From positions 62,001-126,000 of the forward strand of contig NZ_JAHWFK010000030.1 in NCBI RefSeq assembly GCF_019710575.1: DNA of 64,000 nt, given 5' to 3'. This DNA is from Paractinoplanes polyasparticus (lineage in GTDB: Bacteria; Actinomycetota; Actinomycetes; Mycobacteriales; Micromonosporaceae). Shown here piece by piece: positions 24,648 to 33,212 of the stretch (the stretch's first letter is position 1; the number at the start of each line of letters is the position of its first letter). A program made the position numbers and the translations under genes. The notes beneath the pieces are model-generated. The model made no database searches and was not told where the DNA came from. It worked only from the letters and a program-made list of their open reading frames with translations.

Positions 24648-24830
24648 TCCAGGAGCCTCGCCGCTGATACCCGGAGGCGAACCCGGACGGGACGGGGTCA
24701 CCGACATGGCCCCGTTCCCGGAAGGGACCCCCCATCGCTCTCCGGGCGGTCGCCCTTCCCCCTGACGGACGACAACAGTGGCAGCTCCTCGGACGTTCCG
24801 GACCAACTCGGGTGTCCGGACGTCCCCTCC

Positions 24831-24864
24831 GATGGCCCTGACCGGGAGCGCGGTCAGGGCCATC
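24831..24864. terminator. Hairpin downstream of the secreted-protein gene
   Basis: A perfect 13-bp stem (GATGGCCCTGACC at 24831-24843 with its complement at 24852-24864) and an 8-base loop lie 184 bp after the gene end. There is no long T-run, so termination is likely but not certain. The rest of 24648-24912 shows nothing else I can name. Confidence 0.5.
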
Positions 24865-24912
24865 GGCCTGTTCACGCACCGTGAGTGGGCAATCGGCCGG
24901 TGAGGTGGCACA

Positions 24913-25818
24913 GTGTGCCCGGTGACCCGCAGGATGACGACGCCGGAGCGCTACCACTTCGGCGCCTCGGTCCGCTCGCTGCTGGTGCCCCGGCACGACC
25001 CGTGCGGCGTGTTCACCGGTGACGAGTTGTGGCTCACCGCCCGTACGCCGGAAGGCCCCGCCACACTGCATCTCGCCCGCGACGGCAGAGAGCTGGTGGC
25101 AACCGGCTACGGGCCCGGCGAGCAGTGGATTCTCGACCGTGCCGACGCCATCGCCGGTCTGCGTGACGATCTCACCGGCTTCCTCGACCTGGCCGCCGGT
25201 CACCCGCTGATCAAGCGACTGGCCCGCACCTTCGAGGGCATCCGGATGCCGTCCACCGGCCTGGTCTTCCGCAGTGTCCTGCGCGCGGTGCTCGAGCAGA
25301 AGGTCACCGGCAAAGAGGCCCACCGGGCGTACCGGCTGATCTGCCAGAAGCTCAGCGAGCCGGCGCCCGGCCCGCGGGAGCTGATGCTGCCGCCCGACCC
25401 GGCCGTGATCGCGGCCACGCCGTACTGGGTCTTCCATCCGTACGGCATGGAACAGCGACGCACGCAGGCTCTGCAACGCGTCGCCGCGGTCGCGGCCCGG
25501 CTCGAGGACTGCGCTGATTCCGCCGAGGCCACGCGGCGTCTGATGGCCCTGCCCGGCATCGGCGTGTGGACCGCCGCCGAGGTGGTCCGGGTCGCGTACG
25601 GCGATGCCGACGCCGTCAGCGTGGGCGACTTCCACATTCCCAACACGGTCGCGTGGGCGCTGGCCGGCGAGGCCCGCGGCACCGACGCGCGGATGCTGGA
25701 GCTGCTCGAGCCGTTCCGCGGCCATCGTGCCCGCGTCTGCGACCTGCTGGCCCACGGCGGCATCGGCGCACCCAAGTTCGGCCCCCGCATGCCGATCCGC
25801 TCGTTCGCCCGCTTCTGA
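24913..25818 (+). CDS. DNA-3-methyladenine glycosylase family protein (AlkA-like)
   Basis: This 301-residue HhH-GPD base-excision glycosylase has a helix-hairpin-helix LMALPGIGVWTAAEVVRVAY and the catalytic aspartate in SVGDFHIPN. Upstream, the FRSVLRAVLEQKVTGKEAHR segment is the conserved helical core. Such enzymes remove alkylated bases from DNA. It lacks the four-cysteine Fe-S loop of the EndoIII branch, which supports the AlkA type. The start is GTG at 24913, or ATG at 24934. The neighbours do not suggest an operon. Confidence 0.88.
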   Translation: MCPVTRRMTTPERYHFGASVRSLLVPRHDPCGVFTGDELWLTARTPEGPATLHLARDGRELVATGYGPGEQWILDRADAIAGLRDDLTGFLDLAAGHPLIKRLARTFEGIRMPSTGLVFRSVLRAVLEQKVTGKEAHRAYRLICQKLSEPAPGPRELMLPPDPAVIAATPYWVFHPYGMEQRRTQALQRVAAVAARLEDCADSAEATRRLMALPGIGVWTAAEVVRVAYGDADAVSVGDFHIPNTVAWALAGEARGTDARMLELLEPFRGHRARVCDLLAHGGIGAPKFGPRMPIRSFARF

Positions 25819-25834
25819 GGAGCCCGCTTCCGAG

Positions 25835-25895
25835 AGCAGCGCGCTTCCGAGGCGGTGGGAGCAGCGCGCTCCCGAGGCGGTGGGGGGAGCAGCGC
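25835..25895. repeat. Short direct repeats in the 3' region between convergent genes
   Basis: AGCAGCGCGCTTCCGAGGCG and two close variants follow each other at about 25-29-bp intervals immediately after the glycosylase stop and before the SpoU methyltransferase stop. They are non-coding. Confidence 0.6.
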
Positions 25896-25899
25896 GCTG

Positions 25900-26700
25900 T
25901 CAGCCTCGCGCGCGCTGGCGGTTGGTCTCGTAGAGCACGACCGTGGCCGCGGTAGCCGCGTTCAGCGAGCTGGCCGCGCCGGTGATGGGGATGCGGACCA
26001 GGATGTCGGCCGCGGCCTTCCAAGCCGCGCTCAGGCCGGCCGCCTCGTTGCCGATCAGCAGCGCGGTCGGGCCGGTCAGGTCGTGATCGGCCACGTCGAC
26101 CGCGCCGTGTTCGTCGGTGCCGACCAGTTGCACGCCCGTCCGCGCGGCCCAGGGCAGGACGTCGTCGGGACCGTCGGCCTGGATCACCGGCAGCGCGAAG
26201 ATCGAGCCCGTGCTGGCCCGGACCGACCGGGGGTCGTACGGGTCGGCGGCGTGTCCGGTGACGACCACCGCGGCCGCGCCGAACGCGTCGGCCGAGCGGA
26301 TCAGCGTGCCGATGTTGCCGGGGGTGCTGGGCCGGTCGAACACGACGACCAGCAGATGCGGGTCGTCGGTGGTGGGCAGCGCCGGGGCCTCGGTCAGGCC
26401 GACCACGGCGATGAGCTCGGCCGATTCCTTGTCGGCGAGCTCGGCGACAAGCTCGGGCGACATGGCCACCGGGCGGGCGCCGCTGCGCTCCAGGATGCCG
26501 CGCGCCCAGGCCGACAGCGACTGGCGGTCGGGATAGATCAGGTCGCGAATCTCCCAGCCGTGGTCGACGGCGAGCGAGATCGGTCGTACGCCATGGACCA
26601 GGAACTCACCGGCTCGGTGGCGCTTGTTGCGGTTGGTCAGCAGCGACTGCCACTGCTGGAAACTCGCGTTGCGGGTGCTCACCCGGACGGCCCTGGACAC
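25900..26700 (-). CDS. TrmH/SpoU-family RNA 2'-O-methyltransferase
   Basis: This 266-residue protein has an N-terminal substrate-binding domain (SLLTNRNKRHRAGEFLVHGV) and a C-terminal SPOUT knot. The knot carries the three SpoU motifs: FDRPSTPGNIGTLIRSADAF, ALLIGNEAAGL and VRIPITGAASSLNAATAATV. These enzymes methylate a ribose 2'-OH in rRNA or tRNA; the target cannot be told from the sequence. The start is GTG at 26700. It diverges from the ROK kinase gene, with 48 bp between. Confidence 0.92.
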   Translation of the reverse strand: MSRAVRVSTRNASFQQWQSLLTNRNKRHRAGEFLVHGVRPISLAVDHGWEIRDLIYPDRQSLSAWARGILERSGARPVAMSPELVAELADKESAELIAVVGLTEAPALPTTDDPHLLVVVFDRPSTPGNIGTLIRSADAFGAAAVVVTGHAADPYDPRSVRASTGSIFALPVIQADGPDDVLPWAARTGVQLVGTDEHGAVDVADHDLTGPTALLIGNEAAGLSAAWKAAADILVRIPITGAASSLNAATAATVVLYETNRQRARG

Positions 26701-26748
26701 CGCAGCGACGATACCGGGTCACAATTGCTGTGCGAGGAGGTGTACTCC

Positions 26749-27519
26749 ATGCAAACTGGCGGCGTGGCTTTCACCCTGACGATCGACTGCGGCGGCGGCG
26801 GCATCAAGGGTTCCGTGCTCGACGAGGCGGGGACCATGCGGGCCCAGCCGCTGCGCGTTCCCACCCCGTACCCCCTGCCACCCGATCTCTTCGTCAAGAC
26901 GTTGACGCAGCTCGGCGAGCGGTTGCCCGCGCACGACCGGGTCACCGTGGGCATGCCCGGCATGCTGCGGCACGGTGTCGTCGTGGCGACCCCGCACTAC
27001 ATCACCCGCAGCGGCCCGCGCACTAGGATCGATCCCGAGCTGCAGGAGGCGTGGTTCGGCTTCGACGCGCGGACGGCCCTGGAGGACGCGTTCGGCCGGC
27101 CCACGCTCGTGCTCAACGACGCCGAGGTGCACGGGGCCGGCGTGGTGGCCGGCACCGGCTGCGAACTCGTGCTGACGCTGGGCACGGGGCTGGGCTGCGC
27201 CCTGTTCGACGGCGGCGCGCTGGCCCCGCACCTCGAGATGTCGCAGGCGCCGGTGCGGTGGGGCATGTCGTACGACACGTACATCGGCGAGCACGAGCGC
27301 CGCCGCCTCGGCGACGCCCTCTGGTCGCGCCGGGTGCGCAACGTCGTCGAGGGGCTGCGACCGGTGTTCCTGTGGGACAGGCTGTATCTCGGCGGCGGCA
27401 ACTCCCGGCTCATCACGGCCACGCAGCTCGCCCGCATGGGCGACGATGTGGTCGTGGTGCCGAACACGGCGGGCATCGTCGGCGGTGTGCGCGCCTGGAC
27501 CCTGGGCACCACCCGCTGA
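26749..27519 (+). CDS. ROK-family sugar kinase (polyphosphate glucokinase-like)
   Basis: This 256-residue protein has the ROK/PPGK fold. The phosphate-1 motif is TLTIDCGGGGIKGSVLDEAG, the catalytic Asp region LVLNDAEVHGAGVVAG, and the phosphate-2 loop VLTLGTGLGCALFDGG. A C-terminal LYLGGGNSR motif follows. Polyphosphate/ATP glucokinases of actinobacteria share this length and layout; the normal CxCGxxGCxE zinc motif of other ROK proteins is absent, again as in PPGK. The GAGGAGG at 26734 sits eight bases before the ATG. It ends one base before the following HAD gene. Confidence 0.8.
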   Translation: MQTGGVAFTLTIDCGGGGIKGSVLDEAGTMRAQPLRVPTPYPLPPDLFVKTLTQLGERLPAHDRVTVGMPGMLRHGVVVATPHYITRSGPRTRIDPELQEAWFGFDARTALEDAFGRPTLVLNDAEVHGAGVVAGTGCELVLTLGTGLGCALFDGGALAPHLEMSQAPVRWGMSYDTYIGEHERRRLGDALWSRRVRNVVEGLRPVFLWDRLYLGGGNSRLITATQLARMGDDVVVVPNTAGIVGGVRAWTLGTTR

Positions 27520-27520
27520 C

Positions 27521-28246
27521 ATGCGGCCCGCGGCGATCCTGCTCGACTTCGGCGGCGTGCTGGCCGACGCGCCACCGCGGCGCACGGCCCCGCCCGGTCT
27601 CGTGCTGCGCATCTTCAACCTGGTCAACGGGGTGCTGACGCCGGGCGAGATCCAGCGCTCGCTCACCGCGGGCGCGTCCGCCTACGCCGCCTGGCGCGAC
27701 GAGGACTGGCCGGACGAGCTGGCCCAGGGCGAGGTGTGGGAGCGGTTCATCCTGCCCGGGTGGCCCCCGGCGGCTCGGGTGCCGGTGCGCGGGGCGGTGC
27801 GCAAGCTGAGCTACGAATGGGCCTGGCGGGACAACTGGGCACTGCGGCCCGGGATCCCCTCGGCGCTGGAGGCGGCGGCCGACGCCGGTGTCGCGCTGGC
27901 CGTGGTGTCGAACACGCTGTCCGGTGCGGCCCACCGCGACTTCCTCGACAAGGCCGGCATCGGCCACTTCTTCGCCGTCCAGATCTACAGCGACGAGGCC
28001 GGCGTCCGGAAACCCAATCCGCAGATGATCTGGAACGCCACCGACGAGCTGGCCCTGCCCCCGCAGGACTGCTGGTTCGTCGGCGACACCCCGCGGCGCG
28101 ACATCGTCTGCGCCCGCCGGGCCGGGGTCGCCCGGGCGATTCTCATGCCTTCCCCGCGTACGGCGGAGGAACCGACCGGCCCGCCGCCGGACGACACGAT
28201 CGAGGACGGGTTCGGCCTGCGCACGCTCCTCGAGAAGTGCCTCTGA
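27521..28246 (+). CDS. HAD-family hydrolase
   Basis: This 241-residue haloacid-dehalogenase-like protein has motif I LLDFGGVLAD, motif II VVSNTL, the lysine of motif III in GVRKPNPQMIWNA and motif IV FVGDTPRRDI. Motif I reads D-F-G-G-V rather than D-x-D, a variant common among HAD-IA proteins, so phosphatase activity is uncertain. It follows the ROK kinase stop by a single base and is likely co-transcribed with it. Confidence 0.87.
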   Translation: MRPAAILLDFGGVLADAPPRRTAPPGLVLRIFNLVNGVLTPGEIQRSLTAGASAYAAWRDEDWPDELAQGEVWERFILPGWPPAARVPVRGAVRKLSYEWAWRDNWALRPGIPSALEAAADAGVALAVVSNTLSGAAHRDFLDKAGIGHFFAVQIYSDEAGVRKPNPQMIWNATDELALPPQDCWFVGDTPRRDIVCARRAGVARAILMPSPRTAEEPTGPPPDDTIEDGFGLRTLLEKCL

Positions 28247-28248
28247 CG

Positions 28249-28884
28249 CTATCTCGCGGTCAACTGCCAGACCTTCGTACGCCGGGTGTCGACGCTTTCC
28301 AGGCTGACCGGGACCGGGATGTCGTAGGTGGCCCGCTCGACCAGCCCTTCGCTCGGCAGATAGGCGCGGCCGGGGTCGCCGACCAGCACGAGCGAGCCCC
28401 GACCGGCTGCGCGGCGCAGGAAGGGCAGCACCCGGGCCGCCATCTCGCGGCTGTAGAAGACGTCGCCGGCCAGGATCACGCCGTACGGGTCGTCGCCGTC
28501 GAGGATGTCGGCCTCGAGCAGCCGGACCGGGACGTCGTTGGCGATCGCGTTCGCCGAGGCGGCAGCCAGCGAGTACGGGTCGATGTCGTTGGCCGTGACG
28601 GGGGTCGCGCCGGCCCGGGCCGCGGCCACGGCGACCAGACCCGAGCCGGTAGCCAGGTCGAGCACCGAGCGGCCCGCGACCAGGTCGGGGTGGTCGAGCA
28701 CGTGACGCGCCAGGGCCTGGCCGCCGGCCCAGGCGAAGGCCCAGAACGGGGGCGGCTGGGCCGGGCCCGCCTCCTCGGTCTTCTCCCACAGCGCGATGGG
28801 CTCGTCGGCCTGGTAGAGGGTGATCTCGGGCACGAACGGGACGGGGGCGGCGGTCGTGTTGCCGCGGATGAACTCGAGGAGCAC
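28249..28884 (-). CDS. Class I methyltransferase of the ETFB-lysine-methyltransferase/METTL20 type
   Basis: This 211-residue protein has EITLYQADEPIALWEKTEE, the PPFWAFAWAGGQALARHVLD segment, the SAM motif VLDLATGSGLVAVAAARAGA, NDIDPYSLAAASANAIAN and ILAGDVFYSREM. This combination marks the group that includes electron-transfer-flavoprotein beta lysine methyltransferase and related bacterial enzymes. The substrate here is not proven. It converges on the HAD gene with a 2-bp gap between the stop codons. Confidence 0.82.
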   Translation of the reverse strand: MLLEFIRGNTTAAPVPFVPEITLYQADEPIALWEKTEEAGPAQPPPFWAFAWAGGQALARHVLDHPDLVAGRSVLDLATGSGLVAVAAARAGATPVTANDIDPYSLAAASANAIANDVPVRLLEADILDGDDPYGVILAGDVFYSREMAARVLPFLRRAAGRGSLVLVGDPGRAYLPSEGLVERATYDIPVPVSLESVDTRRTKVWQLTAR

Positions 28885-28965
28885 TCACCGATTGTGCCCG
28901 GTTGCTCAACTCGCGCCGCGGGGAGCCGATGAGACCGCCACTTCCCTTCGGAAAAAGGACCACGC

Positions 28966-31900
28966 ATGCCCCCACGCTGGGTGGCCGCTCTCTTCGGCGG
29001 CTGGATGGCGGTGCTCGCCGTGCTCTTCGTGGCGTCGCCGGCCGGGACGCAGTCTGTGCTGCGCCTGATCGCCGGCGCCACGGCCGTCGCCGTGATCGGG
29101 CTGGGCGTGCGGTGGAACCGGCCCGCGCGCCGCCTGCCGTGGCGGCTGCTGGCGACCGCGATCGTTGTCGCCTCGGTCGGCACGGCCCTCTACCGGGCCC
29201 CGGAGTCGCTCACCGCGCACGTCCCGGGGCTGGTCACGGCGGGAGCGGTCCTGGTCAGCGCGGGCTATCCGGTGCTCGCCGCCATGTTGTTCGTGCTGCT
29301 GCGACGCCGTACGGGAGGAACGCACGACCGCGCCGCCATGCTGGACGCCCTCACGGTCACCGCCGGGGTCGCGCTGCTGGCCTGGACCTTCCTGATCGGG
29401 CCGGACCTGCAGCGCACCGGCGGCGACCCGTGGATGACGGTGGTGTTCCCGCTGGGCGACCTGTTGCTGCTCGGGATGCTCGTCCGGCTGCTGATCAGCG
29501 ACCGGCCGGTGTTCCCGGCCCGGCTGCTCGGCGGCGGCGTGCTCCTTCTGCTGCTGGCTGACATCGGGTACGAGTTGTCGCTGTTCGAGGTGCCGGTGGT
29601 CGCCCTCTGCCGGTTCGCGCTCTACACCGCGGCCGGTCTGGCCGCGCTGCACCCGTCCATGGCCGAGTTGGACGAGTCGGCCGGCCTGCCCGCCCCGGCG
29701 CTGGGCCGTGGCCGTCTCGCCCTGCTCGGGTTCGCGTCGATGACGGCGCCGGTCGTGCTCGTGGTGAGCATGCTGCGCGACGAGAAGACCGACCTCAAGG
29801 TGGTCGCCGCCCTCAGCGCGATCACGTTCCTGCTCGTCCTGGCGCGGATGGCCGGGATCATGACCGGTCACCGGCAGGCGCTGGCCCGGGAACGAGCGCT
29901 GCGCGAGGCCTCGGCCGCCCTCGTCTCGGCCGCCGACACCGACCAGGTCTCCGACGCCGTACGCACGGCCGTGGCCCACCTGCTGCCGCCCGACACACCG
30001 CACGCTGTCGTCCTGGCCGTCACCATCGCTCAGCCCGGCCTGCTCTCGCCGGAGGCGGTCGCGCAGGCCGCGGTGGACCGGTCGACCGGAACGGCCGCGC
30101 GCCTGGTGCCGACCCGCGACGTCGACTGGGCCGTCTCGACCCGGCTGCACCACTTCGCGATGTCGCTGCGCTGTCCGATGGTGCTGACCGACCGGCCGAC
30201 CGGCGACCCGCTCGTCGGGGTGCTGCATGTCGGCGCGCCCACGCCGGCGCTGGCCGGGCTGCTGCGGGCGATCGAGGTGCTGGCCACCCAGGCCGCCCTC
30301 GCCCTCGAGCGCATCGGCCTCAGCCAGGAGGTGATCCGCCGCAACAGCGAGACCTACTTCCGGACGCTCGTGCAGAAGACCTCCGACATGATCCTCATCG
30401 TCGACGAGGACGACCGGATCCGGTACGCGAGCCCGGCTGCCGGCGCCGTGCTGGGCGACGACCCCACCGGTAGTCCGATGACCGCGATCATCCACCGGTC
30501 CGAGCGTTCGCGCCTGACCGAGGTGCTCGCCGCCCTGCGCACCGGCGACGGGCTCCAGGAAGGTCTGGACTTGCGCGCCCGGGCCGACGTCGTGCTCGAG
30601 ATGCACGGCCAGGATCTGCGCCGCGAGCCGACCGTGGGCGGGCTCGTGCTCACCCTGCGCGACGTCACCGAGCGCCGCCGGCTCGAGGCGGAACTGACCC
30701 ACCGCGTGTTCCACGACGCGATGACCGGCCTCGCCAACCGCGTGCTGTTCCACGACCGGCTCGGCCACGCGTTGCAGCGCAGCGCCCGCGACGGCTCAGT
30801 GGTGGGCGTCCTCTTCATCGACCTGGACGACTTCAAGAAGGTCAACGACACGCTCGGCCACGCCGCCGGCGACCAGTTGCTGATCGGCGTGGCCGACCGG
30901 ATCGCCGGCGCTCTGCGGGCCGACGACACCGCGGCCCGCCTCGGCGGCGACGAGTTCGCCGCGCTGGTCGAGAACGTGCAGGACCCGGGCGCGGTCGAGG
31001 AGACCGCGCAACGGATCCTGGCCGCGCTGGCCGAACCGATCCGGATGGACGACGGCTCGGAGCTGACCGCGGTGGCCAGCATCGGCATCACCACGACGCC
31101 CGAGGCCGACACCCCGGACGAGCTGCTGCGCCAGGCCGATCTGGCCCTCTACGTGGCCAAGGGCGCCGGCAAGAACCAGTGGCGGCGCTACCAGGGTCAT
31201 CTGCACAGCGCGATGGTCGAGCGGCTGGAGCTGCGCTCGGCGCTGGACCACGCCGTGCACGAGGGGCACTTCCTGCTGGCCTACCAGCCGATCATCGACC
31301 TCGGCACGGACGAGCCGGTGGGTTTCGAGGCCCTGGTCCGCTGGCACCACCCGACCCGCGGGCTGATCGCGCCGGCCGAGTTCCTGGAGGTCGCCGAGGA
31401 GAGCGGCCTGGTCGTGCCGATGGGCCGCTGGGTGCTCGACCAGGCTCTGCACACGGTCGCGCAGTGGCGGCGGATCCTGCCCCGGACCCGTCAGCCGTTC
31501 GTGAGCGTGAACGTGTCGGTGCGGCAGTTCCGCGACGGCACCTTCGTCGACCTGGTGAAGCAGGCATTGGCGTACGCCGGTGTGCCCGCTCAGGCGTTGA
31601 TGCTGGAGCTCACCGAGAGCGTGCTCGACGGCGACCACGAGGCGATGTGGGCCGACCTGGCCGTGCTGCGGGAGCTCGGCGTACGGGTGGCGATCGACGA
31701 CCTTGCGGCGAGCTCCTCGGCCCTGGGCAATGTGCGCCGGCGCCCGGTCGACGTCGTGAAGCTCGACAAGGCGTTCGTCGACGGCGTGGTCGACGACCCG
31801 CACCAGCTCGCGCTGGTGGCCGGCCTGATCAATCTGGCCCGCGCCCTGGGCCTGACGGTGATCGCCGAGGGCATCGAGGACCCGGCCCACCGCGACCTGC

Positions 31901-32007
31901 TGGCCCGGCTGGGCTGCCCGCTGGGCCAGGGCTACCTGTACTCGAGCCCGGTCGACGGCACCGAGGCCCTGAGCCAGATCACCGACCGCCTGCCCCTGGT
32001 CGCCTAG
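28966..32007 (+). CDS. Membrane GGDEF-EAL protein with PAS domain (c-di-GMP turnover)
   Basis: This 1013-residue protein has an N-terminal region of about eight or nine transmembrane helices (1-275), a GAF-like segment (about 310-440), a PAS domain (about 460-565: TLVQKTSDMILIVDEDDRIR), a GGDEF domain with intact active site LGGDEFAAL (660-664) and an EAL domain with GFEALVRWHHP (788-790). EAL catalytic positions are kept (NVSVRQ, LELTESV, IDDL, VVKLD, AEGIE, QGYLYSSP). Loop 6, however, reads DDLAASSSAL instead of the usual DDFGTGYSSL, so the phosphodiesterase activity may be altered. GGDEF should make c-di-GMP, in actinomycetes a developmental signal. Confidence 0.95.
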   Translation: MPPRWVAALFGGWMAVLAVLFVASPAGTQSVLRLIAGATAVAVIGLGVRWNRPARRLPWRLLATAIVVASVGTALYRAPESLTAHVPGLVTAGAVLVSAGYPVLAAMLFVLLRRRTGGTHDRAAMLDALTVTAGVALLAWTFLIGPDLQRTGGDPWMTVVFPLGDLLLLGMLVRLLISDRPVFPARLLGGGVLLLLLADIGYELSLFEVPVVALCRFALYTAAGLAALHPSMAELDESAGLPAPALGRGRLALLGFASMTAPVVLVVSMLRDEKTDLKVVAALSAITFLLVLARMAGIMTGHRQALARERALREASAALVSAADTDQVSDAVRTAVAHLLPPDTPHAVVLAVTIAQPGLLSPEAVAQAAVDRSTGTAARLVPTRDVDWAVSTRLHHFAMSLRCPMVLTDRPTGDPLVGVLHVGAPTPALAGLLRAIEVLATQAALALERIGLSQEVIRRNSETYFRTLVQKTSDMILIVDEDDRIRYASPAAGAVLGDDPTGSPMTAIIHRSERSRLTEVLAALRTGDGLQEGLDLRARADVVLEMHGQDLRREPTVGGLVLTLRDVTERRRLEAELTHRVFHDAMTGLANRVLFHDRLGHALQRSARDGSVVGVLFIDLDDFKKVNDTLGHAAGDQLLIGVADRIAGALRADDTAARLGGDEFAALVENVQDPGAVEETAQRILAALAEPIRMDDGSELTAVASIGITTTPEADTPDELLRQADLALYVAKGAGKNQWRRYQGHLHSAMVERLELRSALDHAVHEGHFLLAYQPIIDLGTDEPVGFEALVRWHHPTRGLIAPAEFLEVAEESGLVVPMGRWVLDQALHTVAQWRRILPRTRQPFVSVNVSVRQFRDGTFVDLVKQALAYAGVPAQALMLELTESVLDGDHEAMWADLAVLRELGVRVAIDDLAASSSALGNVRRRPVDVVKLDKAFVDGVVDDPHQLALVAGLINLARALGLTVIAEGIEDPAHRDLLARLGCPLGQGYLYSSPVDGTEALSQITDRLPLVA

Positions 32008-32027
32008 CTCCCATACCGAAACAGGAG

Positions 32028-33203
32028 CTAGAGCGCTTCCAGGAGGCGGTCGATCTCGTCGGCGGTGTTGTAGTGATAGATGCTGGCCCGCACCGCGCCG
32101 CCGGTGGCCCGCAGCCCGGCCGCCTCGAAGTACTCGACCGCGTAGTAGTCGCCGTGCGAGACGCAGATGCCCTGCTCACCGAGGCGGCGGGCGGTGTCGG
32201 CGGGCGCCTCGCCGGCCAGCCGGAACGAGACCGTGGGGCACCGCTGGGCGCCGGCCGGGCAGATCGTCACCCGGTCGTCGGCGGTCAGCCCGGCCAGCAG
32301 GCGGTCGAGCAGCCCGAGTTCGTGCTCCTCGGCGGCGGCCATGCCCGCCAGCACGCGGCTGCGCCGGTCGCCCTCGGCGCCGCTCAGGCCGGCCAGGAAG
32401 TCGACGGCCGCGGTGATGCCGGCCAGCAGTTCGAAGCTCAACGTCCCGTACTCGAAGCGGTCGGGCGCCCCGGCCGGTGAGGGGATCAGCTTCTTCGGGT
32501 GCAGTGGCTCCCACACCGCCGGGTCGGCCACCACGGCGGCGTAGTGCGGGCCCGACCACTTGTAGGCGCTGGTCACGTAGAAGTCCGCGCCGAGCGCCGC
32601 CACATCGGTCGGGCGGTGGGCCGTGGCGTGCACGCCGTCGACGTACACCTGGGCGCCCGCCGCGTGGGCCAGACCGGCGATCGACCGGACGTCCGGGACC
32701 GTTCCGGTGGCGTTGCTGGCCGCGGTGACCGCCACCAGCCTGGTGCGCGGCCCGATCAGCTCGCGGTACTGCTCCACCGGCAGTTCCCCGGTGGCCGGGT
32801 CGAGCTCGGCCCAGCGCACGGTCGCGCCGGTCTGCACCCATGGGCGTACGTTCGCGTCGTGGTCGAGTCGCGACAGCACCACCTCGTCGCCCGGCGCCCA
32901 GCCCTGGGCCAGCGTGCGGGACACCAGGTAGGTCAGCGCGGTGGCGCTCGGCCCGAACACCACCCCCGCGGGATCGCCGCCGACCAGGTCGGCCACCGCC
33001 GCGCGGGCGGCGGCGACGAACTCCCCGGAGCGGCGGGCGGGCTCGTGCGCGGTTCCCCGGTTGGACACGGCGGTCCGCATCGCCCGCGCGATCGCCTCGA
33101 TCACCGGCCCGGCCGGCTGCGTGCCGCCGGCCCCGTCGAAGTGCAGGAAGCCCTCGGCGAGAGCGGGATAGTCCGACCGGATGCGGGCGACGTCGAAGAT
33201 CAT
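32028..33203 (-). CDS. Cysteine-desulfurase-like class V aminotransferase
   Basis: This 391-residue PLP enzyme of the aminotransferase V family is close to the cysteine desulfurase-like subgroup (TIGR01976 type). It has FLHFDGAGGTQPAG, LDHDANVRPW, the VYVDGVHATAHRPTDV segment, and the PLP lysine in VTSAYKWSGPH. C-terminal HGDYYAVEYFEAAGLRATGG is characteristic of the group. A catalytic loop cysteine of true IscS/SufS is not obvious, so the substrate is uncertain. The stop codon lies 20 bp from the convergent GGDEF-EAL gene, and the epimerase gene ends 9 bp upstream on the same strand. Confidence 0.87.
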   Translation of the reverse strand: MIFDVARIRSDYPALAEGFLHFDGAGGTQPAGPVIEAIARAMRTAVSNRGTAHEPARRSGEFVAAARAAVADLVGGDPAGVVFGPSATALTYLVSRTLAQGWAPGDEVVLSRLDHDANVRPWVQTGATVRWAELDPATGELPVEQYRELIGPRTRLVAVTAASNATGTVPDVRSIAGLAHAAGAQVYVDGVHATAHRPTDVAALGADFYVTSAYKWSGPHYAAVVADPAVWEPLHPKKLIPSPAGAPDRFEYGTLSFELLAGITAAVDFLAGLSGAEGDRRSRVLAGMAAAEEHELGLLDRLLAGLTADDRVTICPAGAQRCPTVSFRLAGEAPADTARRLGEQGICVSHGDYYAVEYFEAAGLRATGGAVRASIYHYNTADEIDRLLEAL

Positions 33204-33212
33204 GAGTCGAAC

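Noticed and set aside
28906..30768. 620-codon minus-strand frame opposite the GGDEF-EAL gene
   Set aside because: It is antisense to a clear multi-domain protein and its translation is His/Gln/Arg-rich without domains.
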